A stretch of 64,000 nucleotides of DNA from Skermanella rosea (GTDB lineage: Bacteria; Pseudomonadota; Alphaproteobacteria; Azospirillales; Azospirillaceae). Shown here piece after piece: positions 34,870 to 43,799 of the stretch (position 1 is its first letter; each line of letters opens with the position of its first letter). The stretch is from contig NZ_CP086111.1 of assembly GCF_016806835.2 (NCBI RefSeq), positions 5,573,471-5,637,470 on the forward strand, read 5' to 3'. The position numbers and the translations under genes were made by a program. Below the pieces are notes generated by a model that worked only from the letters and a program-made list of their open reading frames with translations, made no database searches and had not been told where the DNA came from.

Positions 34870-35622
34870 TTAGCCGACCGTATAGCCGCCGTCGATTACG
34901 ATCTCCTGGCCGTAGATGTTGCGGGCGCCGTCGGAAGCGAGGAAAACGGCCATCTCGGCGATATCCTCGGGCTTGCCGAACTGGCCGGGCATCAGCCTGG
35001 CGTTGATCTGTTCCGCAACGGCCTGCAGCGTGTCCGGCTGAAGTCCAACCTTGCCCCACAGAGGGGTGGCGATCGGCCCGGGCGCGATCGCGTTGACGCG
35101 GATACCCTGCGGCGCCAGTTCGGCCGCCAGCGTCTGGGTAACCGATTTCAGAGCCGCCTTGCTGGCGCTGTAGATGGCAAGCCCGGGAAAGCCGACCTGG
35201 GTCAGGAAGCTGGTGTTGAACAGGATCGAACCGCCCTGATTGATGTGCGGCAGGAACAGCCGGGCGGTCTGCACGGCGCCCACGAAGTTGACGCTGAATT
35301 GCTCGTGGATCGCCTCCTCGGTGCTGTCCGCGAAGGACACCACCTTGGCCATGCCGGCGTTCGGCACGACTATATCGACGTTGCCGTAGTGTAATACGGT
35401 ATCGTCCACTAACCTCTGCAAGTCGGCTGTCTTTGTGACGTCGCCGGCAACGACGAGAACAGCATCCGGATCGGTGGCACGGATCGCCTCCAGCCCTTCC
35501 CGGTCGCGAGCGAAAACGACTATGCGCGCGCCTGCGGCCAGGTAGCGCTCGGAAACCGCCCGACCGATCCCGGTGCTGGCACCGGTAATGACGGCAACTT
35601 TTCCCTCGAGCACCCTCGACAT
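34870..35622 (-). CDS. SDR-family NAD(P)-dependent oxidoreductase
   Basis: A 250-residue classical short-chain dehydrogenase: cofactor motif TGASTGIG (13-20), NAG motif in VVPNAGMA, catalytic Ser in NTSF and YSASK (Tyr/Lys), then PGPIATP and a C-terminal FLASDGARNIYGQEIVIDGGY typical of the FabG-like group. Substrate unknown. It lies head-to-head with DUF6522-norEF across an interval holding a perfect FNR/NNR box, so it may be induced under denitrifying conditions, although nothing in the protein points to nitrogen oxide metabolism. Confidence 0.88.
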   Translation of the reverse strand: MSRVLEGKVAVITGASTGIGRAVSERYLAAGARIVVFARDREGLEAIRATDPDAVLVVAGDVTKTADLQRLVDDTVLHYGNVDIVVPNAGMAKVVSFADSTEEAIHEQFSVNFVGAVQTARLFLPHINQGGSILFNTSFLTQVGFPGLAIYSASKAALKSVTQTLAAELAPQGIRVNAIAPGPIATPLWGKVGLQPDTLQAVAEQINARLMPGQFGKPEDIAEMAVFLASDGARNIYGQEIVIDGGYTVG

Positions 35623-35702
35623 TTCCAGGCTCCTGTCCTTCGATGAAAGGTTGGTTAAGCGAGCTTCCGGGCAGATTGATAGCAGATATCTGCGCCAGAG
35701 AT

Positions 35703-35716
35703 TTGACCGCGATCAA
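35703..35716. promoter_or_regulatory. FNR/NNR box between SDR gene and DUF6522-norEF
   Basis: TTGACCGCGATCAA is a full TTGAY-N4-RTCAA match. Bound at -41.5 it would give a 46-base leader to the SDR gene or a 95-base leader to the DUF6522 gene. The norEF direction makes more functional sense; the SDR direction has the better spacing. Confidence 0.7.
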
Positions 35717-35845
35717 ATAGGCCAGATAAATTCGAGCGTAGTGTCGTCTTCCGGTCGTGCCTCGCTCAGCATTTTACATTTATCAAGTAGGATGGCGGAT
35801 GCAGGGCCGTACCCATGTTTAACCATATCTATTGAGGGCCAATGC

Positions 35846-36124
35846 ATGACGAAATTGCAAACAGGTCTGACAGAGATCATCGGCAGGAAGGTAGCCGGGC
35901 ATGATACGGCCGGGGATCTCGTCTTCGATGCCGAGGCTGTCGCACCGCTCCTGGGCCTGGCACCTGGATTCTTCATGGAGGAACTGAGAAAGGGCGTTCT
36001 CTATCAAATGTACGAGCGAGGAACGGAGGAGGACATAGGCAGAAGCAGGGTGACGTTTCGCTATCGGGCGCAGCAATTCGTTCTGACGATGGACTCCCAC
36101 GGGCGCGTGCTCGATGTCGCCTGA
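35846..36124 (+). CDS. DUF6522-like small protein, norE partner
   Basis: A 92-residue soluble protein resembling the DUF6522 family: a DLVFDAEAVAPLLGLAPGFFMEEL core, then YERGTEEDIGRSRVTFRYRAQQFVLTMD. No cysteines, no membrane segment. Function unknown. Its end overlaps norE by 11 bases, so it is translated with norEF and probably belongs to the NO reductase accessory set. Start ATG 35846 has GAGGG ten bases upstream. Confidence 0.65.
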   Translation: MTKLQTGLTEIIGRKVAGHDTAGDLVFDAEAVAPLLGLAPGFFMEELRKGVLYQMYERGTEEDIGRSRVTFRYRAQQFVLTMDSHGRVLDVA

Positions 36125-36764
36125 GGAGGATCCGAACACCTGGCCGCGAGAGCGCCTCCCTTCCTCCAGCGAATTCGCTTCCCCCGACCAGGGCGGGCAG
36201 GCCGAAGCCGCCGACTGGGGGCCGCTGTCCAGTCTGCCCGGCAATCCCATGATGTGGATCCTGATCCTGGGTGAGTTGGCGGTGTTCGGCGCCCTGTTCG
36301 TCGGGTTCGCGGTGGCGCGTGCTCTTGACCCGGTGAGTTTCAATGCCTCGCAGGCCCATCTGGACGGTCTTCTCGGCGGGTTGAACACCATGGTCCTCGT
36401 GACCAGCGGCTGGCTCGTCGCTGTCGCCGTCCAGCGCAGGGCGTCGAGCCCAATCGTACCGAACCGTAGCCACCGGGCGGCCATGCTGGGCGCCATGGCA
36501 TTCGGCGGGGTGTTCCTCGCGATCAAGGTCGTGGAATACGCCGACAAGATCGGCCAGGGGTTCACACCCGAAACCGACATGTTCTTTCAGCTCTACTACC
36601 TGATGACCGGCTTTCACGCGCTGCACGTGGTCATGGGCCTGATTATCCTGGGCATAGTCACCTGGCGTGACAGTCCGGAGAACATGGAAACCGGTGCCGC
36701 CTTCTGGCACATGGTTGACCTGATCTGGGTGCTGCTCTACCCCCTGGTATATCTGCTGAGGTGA
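36114..36764 (+). CDS. norE: NorE, cytochrome c oxidase subunit III-like protein
   Basis: A 216-residue membrane protein with five TM helices, homologous to cytochrome oxidase subunit III. NorE with NorF supports cNOR activity, role not settled. Features: GNPMMWILILGELAVFGALFVGFAVAR type first helix, MTGFHALHVVMGLIILG with conserved His, and FWHMVDLIWVLLYPLVYLL at the C-terminus. The N-terminal ~35 residues are cytoplasmic and Pro/Glu-rich. Overlaps DUF6522; norF starts three bases after its stop. Confidence 0.9.
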   Translation: MSPEEDPNTWPRERLPSSSEFASPDQGGQAEAADWGPLSSLPGNPMMWILILGELAVFGALFVGFAVARALDPVSFNASQAHLDGLLGGLNTMVLVTSGWLVAVAVQRRASSPIVPNRSHRAAMLGAMAFGGVFLAIKVVEYADKIGQGFTPETDMFFQLYYLMTGFHALHVVMGLIILGIVTWRDSPENMETGAAFWHMVDLIWVLLYPLVYLLR

Positions 36765-36767
36765 GCC

Positions 36768-37049
36768 ATGACTGTCCTGGCACGTACCTGGGCCATTCTG
36801 ATGGGCCTCACAGCCGTTTCCCTCCTGGCCGGAAGACCTGGCGGAGAGGGCAGCATCGGTTTGCTCGGGATCGGTCTCGTGCTGATGGCCGCCAACTTCA
36901 AGGCCGACCAGATCCTCACGCACTTCCTCGGCCTTCAGCGCGCCGGATCCGGCTGGCGGATGCTGTTCCGGGTCATGCTCACGCTGCTGGGGATGGGGAT
37001 ATTCGGGATCTATGCGCTGACACCCATGATCGCGGCCGTCTCCCCCTGA
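36768..37049 (+). CDS. norF: NorF-like membrane protein
   Basis: A 93-residue protein with three TM segments (ILMGLTAVSLLAG, GLLGIGLVLMAANF, MLFRVMLTLLGMGIFGIYAL), matching the NorF/cytochrome oxidase subunit IV-like partner found after norE. It is required for full NO reductase activity in related bacteria. Last gene of the DUF6522-norEF unit. Confidence 0.85.
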   Translation: MTVLARTWAILMGLTAVSLLAGRPGGEGSIGLLGIGLVLMAANFKADQILTHFLGLQRAGSGWRMLFRVMLTLLGMGIFGIYALTPMIAAVSP

Positions 37050-37177
37050 GGTCGATCCGGGCGGTAGCCCTTGTAGGCAACAGCCGGATCAAACCGTTTC
37101 CGAGACGCACCAACACTGTCATGGGCGAAACACAGAAATGGATTTGCGCTTCACTACCGCCTGATCATCTCACCGCG

Positions 37178-37642
37178 TCACTTGCAGTCACCACTTGATC
37201 CTTCCGCGCAGGTGCGTCCGTCCACCCAAGTAACCCCTGTCAAATTGGTGTAGGTCAACTCGACGCGCTTGAGGTCGGCGCCGGTGAGGTTTGCTCGGCT
37301 CATATCGGCGGCGCGGATCTGGGCTGCGGTAAGATCGGCGCCGGAAAGGTTCGCGCCAGACAAATCAGAGCGATTTAGTATCGCATTGGACAGGTTCGCA
37401 TTCGAAAGATCGGCACCTGACAGGTCCGCCCGGTATAGATCCGCCCCACGGAGATCGGCTCCGGACAAGTTTACATTTGACAGATCGGCACCGGCCAAGT
37501 CCGCATTCAACAGATTCTGTCCGGAGAGGTCGCCCCCCGCGCAACCCGTGCGAGGCTTTATTTCGCAGCCTCGGATGGTCTGCTGCGCCACAGCGACATC
37601 GGTATTGAGTAGCACGAGAGCCGAAAGGACAAAAGCCCGCAT
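37178..37642 (-). CDS. Exported pentapeptide-repeat protein
   Basis: A 154-residue protein with a signal peptide to about residue 19 (VAVAQQ) and roughly 18 consecutive A(D/N)LXX pentapeptides from residue ~37 to ~137, which form a right-handed quadrilateral beta-helix. Four Cys lie outside the repeats (two before, two after) and could be disulphide-bonded. Export argues against a gyrase-protecting Qnr role; function unknown. Convergent with norF. Confidence 0.88.
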   Translation of the reverse strand: MRAFVLSALVLLNTDVAVAQQTIRGCEIKPRTGCAGGDLSGQNLLNADLAGADLSNVNLSGADLRGADLYRADLSGADLSNANLSNAILNRSDLSGANLSGADLTAAQIRAADMSRANLTGADLKRVELTYTNLTGVTWVDGRTCAEGSSGDCK

Positions 37643-37906
37643 ACGTCGTTACTCGCATCTTCATCGACCCCCCCTGGTGCGCGACTCCCATCATCGACAA
37701 CTCCGTCAATCGTTCGGTGGACATGATCGCACTTTTCCAAGCTTGGATATACTATTTTGAGAATTCATGCGTCAGGCAGCCGCTTCCGTTTGCGTATATG
37801 GGGGGCACCTGACGCTGCCCGTGCTTCGAAGATCTGAAGAGCCTCCGGAGGGTGAACCAGGGGCTGCGGAGGAAAGGCGAGCATCCTAGCCCTCGCAGGA
37901 CCATGA

Positions 37907-38218
37907 TCACGGCAGGGCTGACTCATCTGGAAGGTGCGGCGCCCCGAGCGCGATGACCAGCAGGTTTGCCACCTGGACAGCACCGAAATGCCACGCAGTC
38001 CCCTCGACGAGCCATGGTCCTGTTCCACAATCCCGAAGCCGCCCCCCGGCGTGGGCGAGCAGCATCATGGCCGCGAACGAGGCCACGTTGATCCAGAGGT
38101 TCGCTTCCCGGTTCTCGCCGATCAAGAGATAGAGGATCACTCCCCAGACCATATTGACCGCGAAGACACGGCGCAGAAATCCCTGCGCACGCGGAGCGGT
38201 TTTACTGACAGGGAGCAT
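37907..38218 (-). CDS. Small membrane protein, unknown
   Basis: A 103-residue protein with three hydrophobic helices (FAVNMVWGVILYLLIG, LWINVASFAAMMLLAH, WHFGAVQVANLLVIALG) and conserved-looking Trp and Asn residues. I recognise no family. The start ATG 38218 was preferred over one five codons earlier. It follows the antiporter on the same strand by 82 bases of opposite-side spacing, so a separate promoter is likely. Confidence 0.5.
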   Translation of the reverse strand: MLPVSKTAPRAQGFLRRVFAVNMVWGVILYLLIGENREANLWINVASFAAMMLLAHAGGRLRDCGTGPWLVEGTAWHFGAVQVANLLVIALGAPHLPDESALP

Positions 38219-38300
38219 TGGGGGTCCTCTCATTCTGATGAGGGCTGGAAATTACACCCAGAAACACCCGCTCATCATCAGCATCGGGAGAATCCTGTGC

Positions 38301-40145
38301 TCAGCCTTCAATGACCTGTTCGGCCTCCCGGTGCTGACGCAGCTCGGGCGCGCTGCGTCTTGGCTCAAGATCGCCATGGCGCTCGAACGCCCCGCCGTCT
38401 CCGGCAGTCCTGAACTTCTGGACGGTTACCTGGGTCCTGTACTGGGACACACCAAGGCTGCGCAGCGCGTATTCCATCAGGCCGAACGCCAGCTCGCGCT
38501 CGCCCATGATCGCCACCCCGATCCCCTGCTGCTCGAGATACGCGACCTCGCTCTCGCTGTGGGTCCGCACCGCGGTGTCTATCTTCGTGTTGATCTGGCG
38601 GGCCAGCTCGATGATCCGGCGCGTCTGGTATCCCTCGGGCGTGGCGATCAGGAGCAGCCGGGCTCGAGCGATACACGCTTCCTCCAGCACGCCAGGCGTC
38701 GATGCATCGCCGTAGATCGCCGGCACGCCGCGGGCCCGCAGATCCTCGACCCGGCGTCGGTCCTGGTCGATCACCACGATAGGCAAGCCTTCCGCCTTCA
38801 GGCCCGCTCCGATGACGCTGCCGACGCGCCCGTAACCGACGATGACGGCGTGATCCGTGGGGCCGCCGTCATCGTCGTCAGGGAGGACCGACAATGCCTC
38901 GCAGCCCTGATGCTCCAGCCGGGCGGTGAGGTGCGGGTGACGCCTCAGCCAGGCGCCGAGACGATCAAGCACCGCGAAGACCAGGGGGTTGAGCGTGATC
39001 GACAGCAACGCGCCGGCCAGGATCAGATCGCGCCCTTCGGCCGGCAGCAGACCGAGCACCACGCCCAGCCCGGCGAGGATGAACGAGAACTCGCCGATCT
39101 GCGCCAGGCTGGCCGACACCGTCAGGGCGGTCGCCACGGGATAGCCGAATGCCAGGACGATGCCGAACGCGGCGAGCGACTTGCCGAGGACGATCACAAG
39201 CACGACGGCCAGGACGGCGAACGGCTCGTTCACCAGGATCGAGGGGTCGAACAGCATGCCGACCGAGACGAAGAACAGGACGGCGAAGGCGTCCTGCAGC
39301 GGCAGCGAGTCCGCCGCCGCCTGGTGGCTGAAATCGGACTCGCTGAGGATCACGCCGGCGAAGAACGCCCCGAGGGCGAACGACACCCCGAACAGCTCGG
39401 CCGAGCCGAAGGCGATGCCTAGTGCTGTTGCGAGCACGGAGAGCGTGAACAGTTCCCGGGAACCGATCCGGGCGACCTGCTCGAACACCCAGGGAACGAC
39501 GCGCCTGCCGACGATCAGGACGAGCGCCAGGAACAGGGCCACCTTGCCGAGGGTCAGGCCAAGCGTCAGGGCAAGGTCGCCGCCGCTGACATGCCCGGCC
39601 GGGCTGCGGGGGCCGTCGCCCAGGATACCGGCAAAGGCCGGAAGGAGAACCAGGGTCAGCACCATGGCAAGGTCCTCGACGATCAGCCAGCCGACGGCGA
39701 TGCGGCCGTTGACCGAGTCGAGGGTATTGCGCTCTTCGAGAGCACGCAGGAGCACGACCGTGCTGGCGACCGAGAGCGCCAGGCCGAATACAAGGCCGGC
39801 GCCGAACGACCAGCCCCACAGGTGAGCGATACCGACCCCGAGCGCCGTAGCGACCGCGATCTGCCCCATCGCGCCGGGAATGGCGATCCGGCGCACCGCC
39901 AGCAGGTCCTTGATCGAGAAATGCAGGCCGACGCCGAACATGAGCAAAATCACGCCGATCTCGGCAAGCTGGCCCGCCAGCTTCTCATCCGCCACGAAGC
40001 CCGGGGTGAAGGGGCCGACGGCGACGCCGGCCAGCAGATAGCCGACAAGCGGAGGCAGTTTCAGTTTGCTTGCGATGAAGCCGCCGGCGAAGGCGAGGAC
40101 CAGGCCCATGACGATGGTCGTGATGAGGGTGGTCTCATGGGGCAT
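38301..40145 (-). CDS. CPA2-family cation:proton antiporter (YbaL/Kef type) with TrkA-N domain
   Basis: A 614-residue inner-membrane protein. Residues ~5-385 hold the 12-TM Na+/H+ exchanger core (PPLVGYLLAGVAVGPFTPGF, LLMFGVGLHFSIKDL, GWLIVEDLAMVL with the conserved Asp). After a linker comes a TrkA-N/RCK domain (HAVIVGYGRVGSVIG, DASTPGVLEEA) that binds nucleotide. YbaL-like proteins are thought to exchange K+ or Na+ for H+. ATG 40145 is used; an upstream start adds 21 non-conserved residues. Confidence 0.9.
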   Translation of the reverse strand: MPHETTLITTIVMGLVLAFAGGFIASKLKLPPLVGYLLAGVAVGPFTPGFVADEKLAGQLAEIGVILLMFGVGLHFSIKDLLAVRRIAIPGAMGQIAVATALGVGIAHLWGWSFGAGLVFGLALSVASTVVLLRALEERNTLDSVNGRIAVGWLIVEDLAMVLTLVLLPAFAGILGDGPRSPAGHVSGGDLALTLGLTLGKVALFLALVLIVGRRVVPWVFEQVARIGSRELFTLSVLATALGIAFGSAELFGVSFALGAFFAGVILSESDFSHQAAADSLPLQDAFAVLFFVSVGMLFDPSILVNEPFAVLAVVLVIVLGKSLAAFGIVLAFGYPVATALTVSASLAQIGEFSFILAGLGVVLGLLPAEGRDLILAGALLSITLNPLVFAVLDRLGAWLRRHPHLTARLEHQGCEALSVLPDDDDGGPTDHAVIVGYGRVGSVIGAGLKAEGLPIVVIDQDRRRVEDLRARGVPAIYGDASTPGVLEEACIARARLLLIATPEGYQTRRIIELARQINTKIDTAVRTHSESEVAYLEQQGIGVAIMGERELAFGLMEYALRSLGVSQYRTQVTVQKFRTAGDGGAFERHGDLEPRRSAPELRQHREAEQVIEG

Positions 40146-40275
40146 CAGCGGTCCTTCGTTGTTCGGGATTGTCGCGTTCGTTCTCCGCAGCCTGTTTTGA
40201 TATGGCACTCGAGCAGCTTACATCAACCAATTTGGGCGATCTTGAACTTATTTCCTAGGCTTCCATATTCCGTTC

Positions 40276-40533
40276 ATGTTGAGCCCTGAACAGTGTCGTG
40301 CCGCTCGCGCACTCCTCGACTGGACCCAGGAAGACCTGGCGGGACGTGCCGGCATCAGCCGCAGCACGGTGCGCGGGTTCGAGAATGGCCAGCATGAACT
40401 TCAGCGGGCCAGTGCCGCCATGATCCGCATGACCCTGGAACAGGCTGGCGTGATCCTCATCGGCCCCGATGAACAGGGAGTGGGGGTGCGGTTCCAATCA
40501 CCTCACAGGCCGGATCAGCCAAATGCTCCTTAG
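40276..40533 (+). CDS. Small XRE-family HTH regulator
   Basis: An 85-residue DNA-binding protein consisting of one Cro/C1-type HTH (CRAARALLDWTQEDLAGRAGISRSTVRGFENG, residues ~7-39) and a short C-terminal part (AGVILIGPDEQGVGVRF) typical of small alphaproteobacterial XRE proteins. Divergent from the cation antiporter with 130 bases between starts; it may regulate itself or that gene. Confidence 0.88.
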   Translation: MLSPEQCRAARALLDWTQEDLAGRAGISRSTVRGFENGQHELQRASAAMIRMTLEQAGVILIGPDEQGVGVRFQSPHRPDQPNAP

Positions 40534-40590
40534 GCGAGACTTGCATCGAGTGCAGCGAGGGCGTTGCACTTAAGCCTCACCGTCAGAACC

Positions 40591-41061
40591 TCAAAGACTA
40601 CTATCTGACTGCACGGGGGCAGCGTTTTTCGCGCTCTCACTCTCCCGCGCGATGACTGTGGCGCTCGTGTTTACGGGCGGCTGGGGAGAGCCATCGGGAA
40701 AGTCGGGCGGCAAAGGTGGCGGCGGTAGCGGAACCTCGTCGCAGCCTTCGCTGCGGTCACGGTACAGTGCCGCGCGTGCCAGCAGCATCAGCGTGACCGG
40801 CGTGGTGACGACCATGAGGACCGCGATCAGCAGCTCGTGCAGCACCAAGCGCGTCTGAAGCACGGAGAAGAACAGCATCGAAGCGAGCAGCACGCAGCCG
40901 ATCCCCAGCGTCGTGCCCAGCGTCGGCGCGTGGATCCGATCGTAGAAGCTTCCGAGCCGCAGCAGTCCGAGCGAGCCGGTCAGCGTCAGGCCGGCGCCGA
41001 GCAGAAGGAGCAGTGCTGTCGGCAGCGCCGCCCAGATCGGAAGGTCCGCGGCATGGGTCAT
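40591..41061 (-). CDS. mnhG: Mrp antiporter subunit G
   Basis: A 156-residue membrane protein with three TM helices in the first ~105 residues (ALLLLLGAGLTLTGSLGLLR, GIGCVLLASMLFF, LLIAVLMVVTTPVTLMLLARAALYRD), the MnhG/PhaG core. The C-terminal 50 residues form an unusual Pro-rich then Ser/Ala-rich tail not seen in typical MnhG. Last gene of the operon; its ATG overlaps the mnhF stop. Confidence 0.9.
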   Translation of the reverse strand: MTHAADLPIWAALPTALLLLLGAGLTLTGSLGLLRLGSFYDRIHAPTLGTTLGIGCVLLASMLFFSVLQTRLVLHELLIAVLMVVTTPVTLMLLARAALYRDRSEGCDEVPLPPPPLPPDFPDGSPQPPVNTSATVIARESESAKNAAPVQSDSSL

Positions 41062-41339
41062 TCGATCACCTCTCCGCGCATGAGGAACTTCGCCAGCGCC
41101 GCCGTCGCGACGAAGCCGAGCAATGCTATGATCAGCGCCGCTTCGAAGTACAGCGTGCTCCCGGTGCGCATGCCGAACGTCAGCAGCAGCATGATGGCAT
41201 TGACATACAGGGTATCGAGCCCGAGCACCCGGTCCTGGGCGCGCGGCCCCCGCAGCAACCTGTACACAGCACAACCCATCGCCAGGACCAGCAGGATCTG
41301 AGCCAGGAAAATGGACCAGGTCAGCAGCGCCGCACTCAT
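41058..41339 (-). CDS. mnhF: Mrp antiporter subunit F
   Basis: A 93-residue protein with three TM helices and the family pattern RGPRAQDRVLGLDTLYVNAIMLLL around residue 30-53. Part of the multisubunit Na+(K+)/H+ antiporter. Overlaps mnhE and mnhG by four bases on each side. Confidence 0.93.
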   Translation of the reverse strand: MSAALLTWSIFLAQILLVLAMGCAVYRLLRGPRAQDRVLGLDTLYVNAIMLLLTFGMRTGSTLYFEAALIIALLGFVATAALAKFLMRGEVIE

Positions 41340-41824
41340 TCGAATATCTCCATCAGCCGCGTCTCATAGCGGTTCTTGATGATCCGGACCCACTCCTCCT
41401 CGTCGATCAGGTCGAGGACGTGCAGAAGCATGGTGTTGTCGGCGGAGTCGTACTCCACCCAGATCGTGCCGGGCGTGGCCGTGATGATGCAGGCCAGCGC
41501 GGCGAGTCCGTAAGGGGCGCGCATGTCGAGCGGGATCCGTACGAACCCCGATCTCCGATGCCGCGCCCCCGGACGGAGGATGATCCTGGCGACGGCATTG
41601 TTGGAGCGGACGACTTCAGCCAGCACCACCAGCGCGAGCCTGAGGGCAGCACGAGGCCTTCGGAACCTGGTCTTCGGCGGATCGAGTGCCGTCAGCGCCT
41701 GGGCAGCGCCGATCGCCAGCGCGCCGCCCAGGATAATGGTTCCCGGTGCCATGCTCCCGGAGAGGAGCAGCCACAGGGCGAGCAGGCCGACGGTCAATAC
41801 GGGGAAGGGAAGCCACCGTCTCAT
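41336..41824 (-). CDS. mnhE: Mrp antiporter subunit E
   Basis: A 162-residue MnhE/PhaE subunit with N-terminal TM helices (LTVGLLALWLLLSG, GTIILGGALAIGAAQA) and the conserved soluble end TPGTIWVEYDSADNTMLLHVLDL. Overlaps mnhD by four bases. Confidence 0.92.
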   Translation of the reverse strand: MRRWLPFPVLTVGLLALWLLLSGSMAPGTIILGGALAIGAAQALTALDPPKTRFRRPRAALRLALVVLAEVVRSNNAVARIILRPGARHRRSGFVRIPLDMRAPYGLAALACIITATPGTIWVEYDSADNTMLLHVLDLIDEEEWVRIIKNRYETRLMEIFE

Positions 41825-43455
41825 GGAGCACCTCGCCCGGCCTGTTCCGTCGCCTGAAGTGCCGGCAGCACGTTCCGGACGTAGTCCCGTGGCATGTGCA
41901 GCGACTGGGCGGTCGCTTCCATGTAGCGCAGGGCCGGCCCGGCCTGGATGGTCAACACCAGGCAGAGGGCCAGCAGCAGCATGATCGGAGCGATCTCGGT
42001 CACCTGCACCCGCGGCACCTCGTCCGCCGGCGACGCCCAGAATGCGTCGATGCCGGCGCGGGACATCGCGACGATCGTCGCCAGACCGGACAGGATGAGG
42101 GCGGCGAGCAGCACCCAAGCCGTGGAGGGCACACCGTCGCCGGATCCCAGCAGGGGCGCCAGCATGGCGAACTTGGCGAGGAACCCGGAAAGCGGCGGCA
42201 ACCCCGCCAGCAGGAGCGCGCAGCCGATGAAGCCCATGCCCAGGATCGCCATGGTCGCCGGGATCGCGACGCCGACCTCCTCCTCCTCGTCCAGATCCTC
42301 CTCCTCGGCCTCGCCGAATGCCTCCCGCGTCACGGCTAGGACGTCCGCGCCGACTTCGCGGCCGCGCTCGACCAGTTCGATCAGCAGGAAGAACGCGGCG
42401 ATCGCGGGGACCGAACTGGCCAGGTAGAAAAGCGCGCCGCCGGTCACCGCGACCTGGCCGGTGCCGATCGCGGCCAGCAGTGTACCGGAGGAGACCAGTA
42501 TGGTTGCACCCGCCAACCGCGCCATATTCTGCGTCGCCAGCACCGCCACGGAGCCGAAGGCAATGGTCAGCAGTCCGCCGAAGAACAGCCAGGTGCCGCC
42601 GAACCCGGCCGAGTCTCCCGCGCTCTCGCCGAACAGCAACAGCCACAGCCGGAGCACGGCGTAGATGCCGACCTTACTCAGGATCGAGATGATCGCGGCG
42701 GAAGCGGTGCCGGCCGCGGCGTAGGTGGTCGGCAGCCAGAAGCCCATGGGCCACATCCCCGCCTTGACCAGGAAGGCGATGCCCAGGATCGCGGCCCCGG
42801 CCTCGACCAAGGCCCGGTCCTCGCCGCGCAGGCCGGCGATCCGGCCCGCCAGGTCGGCCATGTTGAGCGTGCCCGCGAGGCCGTAGATCATGCTCACGCC
42901 TATCAGGAACAGCAGGGAAGCCAGCAGGTTGATTGCGACGTAATGCAGCCCGGCCCGGACGCGGGCGGTGCCGGAGCCGTGCAGGGCCAGCCCGTACGAG
43001 GCGGCCAGCATGACCTCGAAGAAGACGAACAGGTTGAACAGGTCGCCGGTCAGGAAGGCACCGTTGAGCCCCATCAGCTGGAACTGGAACAGCGGATGGA
43101 AATGGGCTCCCGCCCGCTGCCAGTGAGCCAGCGAGAACACCAGGGCCGCGAGCCCGAGGACGCCGGTCAGCACCAGCATCAGTGCCGAGAGCCGGTCCAG
43201 TACCAGCACGATGCCGAACAGCGAGGGCCAGTCGCCGAGCCGGTACACGCGCACCGCGGCGGTATCCGCACCCGGGATCGCGCCGTCCGCCAAGAGCAGC
43301 AGCAGGATCGCCGCGGCGAGCTGCAGGAGCGCCGATGAAATGCCGACCGCCGCCTTGAGCGGGCGCCGCCGTTCGCCGATCAGCAGCATCAGCGTTCCCG
43401 CCAGGAGCGGGATGACAATCGGCGCGATCGTCAGGTGGTCCATCCAGCCGTTCAA
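41821..43455 (-). CDS. mnhD: Mrp antiporter subunit D (NuoM/N-like)
   Basis: A 544-residue, ~14-TM proton-pumping-type subunit homologous to NuoM/NuoN. Typical blocks: FQLMGLNGAFLTGDLFNLFVFFEVMLAASYGL, FLVKAGMWPMGFWLPTTYA with the conserved Lys, and ISILSKVGIYAVLRLW. Unusually, the loop near residues 380-398 carries a run of acidic residues (EAEEEDLDEEEEVG). Overlaps mnhE and mnhC. Confidence 0.94.
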   Translation of the reverse strand: MNGWMDHLTIAPIVIPLLAGTLMLLIGERRRPLKAAVGISSALLQLAAAILLLLLADGAIPGADTAAVRVYRLGDWPSLFGIVLVLDRLSALMLVLTGVLGLAALVFSLAHWQRAGAHFHPLFQFQLMGLNGAFLTGDLFNLFVFFEVMLAASYGLALHGSGTARVRAGLHYVAINLLASLLFLIGVSMIYGLAGTLNMADLAGRIAGLRGEDRALVEAGAAILGIAFLVKAGMWPMGFWLPTTYAAAGTASAAIISILSKVGIYAVLRLWLLLFGESAGDSAGFGGTWLFFGGLLTIAFGSVAVLATQNMARLAGATILVSSGTLLAAIGTGQVAVTGGALFYLASSVPAIAAFFLLIELVERGREVGADVLAVTREAFGEAEEEDLDEEEEVGVAIPATMAILGMGFIGCALLLAGLPPLSGFLAKFAMLAPLLGSGDGVPSTAWVLLAALILSGLATIVAMSRAGIDAFWASPADEVPRVQVTEIAPIMLLLALCLVLTIQAGPALRYMEATAQSLHMPRDYVRNVLPALQATEQAGRGAP

Positions 43456-43799
43456 CGCTCCGGCTCCTTTCCGTCAACGTGGTCGGTCCCGGTCAGGCCG
43501 CGCGCGGCGAGAAGCAGGACGAGGAACAGCGCCGTCGTGGCGAAGCCGATCACGATGGCGGTGAGGACCAGTGCCTGGGGCACCGGGTCGGCCTGCAGGG
43601 CAAGGTCTCCCGCCATGCCCTTATCAAGCACCGGGGCGGCCCCCGTGCGGAGCCCGCCGGTCGAGAAGATGAACAGGTTGACGGCGTAGGACAGCAGTGA
43701 GAGGCCGATGATCACCTGGAAAGTGCGCGGCCGCAGCAGCAGCCAGACGCCGGATCCGGTGAGCACGCCGATGCCGAGAGCCAGGATAAGCTCCATCAA
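43452..43799 (-). CDS. mnhC: Mrp antiporter subunit C (NuoK-like)
   Basis: A 115-residue NuoK-like subunit with three TM helices (ILALGIGVLTGSGVWLLL, VIIGLSLLSYAVNLFIF, ALVLTAIVIGFATTALFLVLLL), including the DPVPQALVLTAIVIG signature. Overlaps mnhA and mnhD by four bases. Confidence 0.94.
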   Translation of the reverse strand: MMELILALGIGVLTGSGVWLLLRPRTFQVIIGLSLLSYAVNLFIFSTGGLRTGAAPVLDKGMAGDLALQADPVPQALVLTAIVIGFATTALFLVLLLAARGLTGTDHVDGKEPER

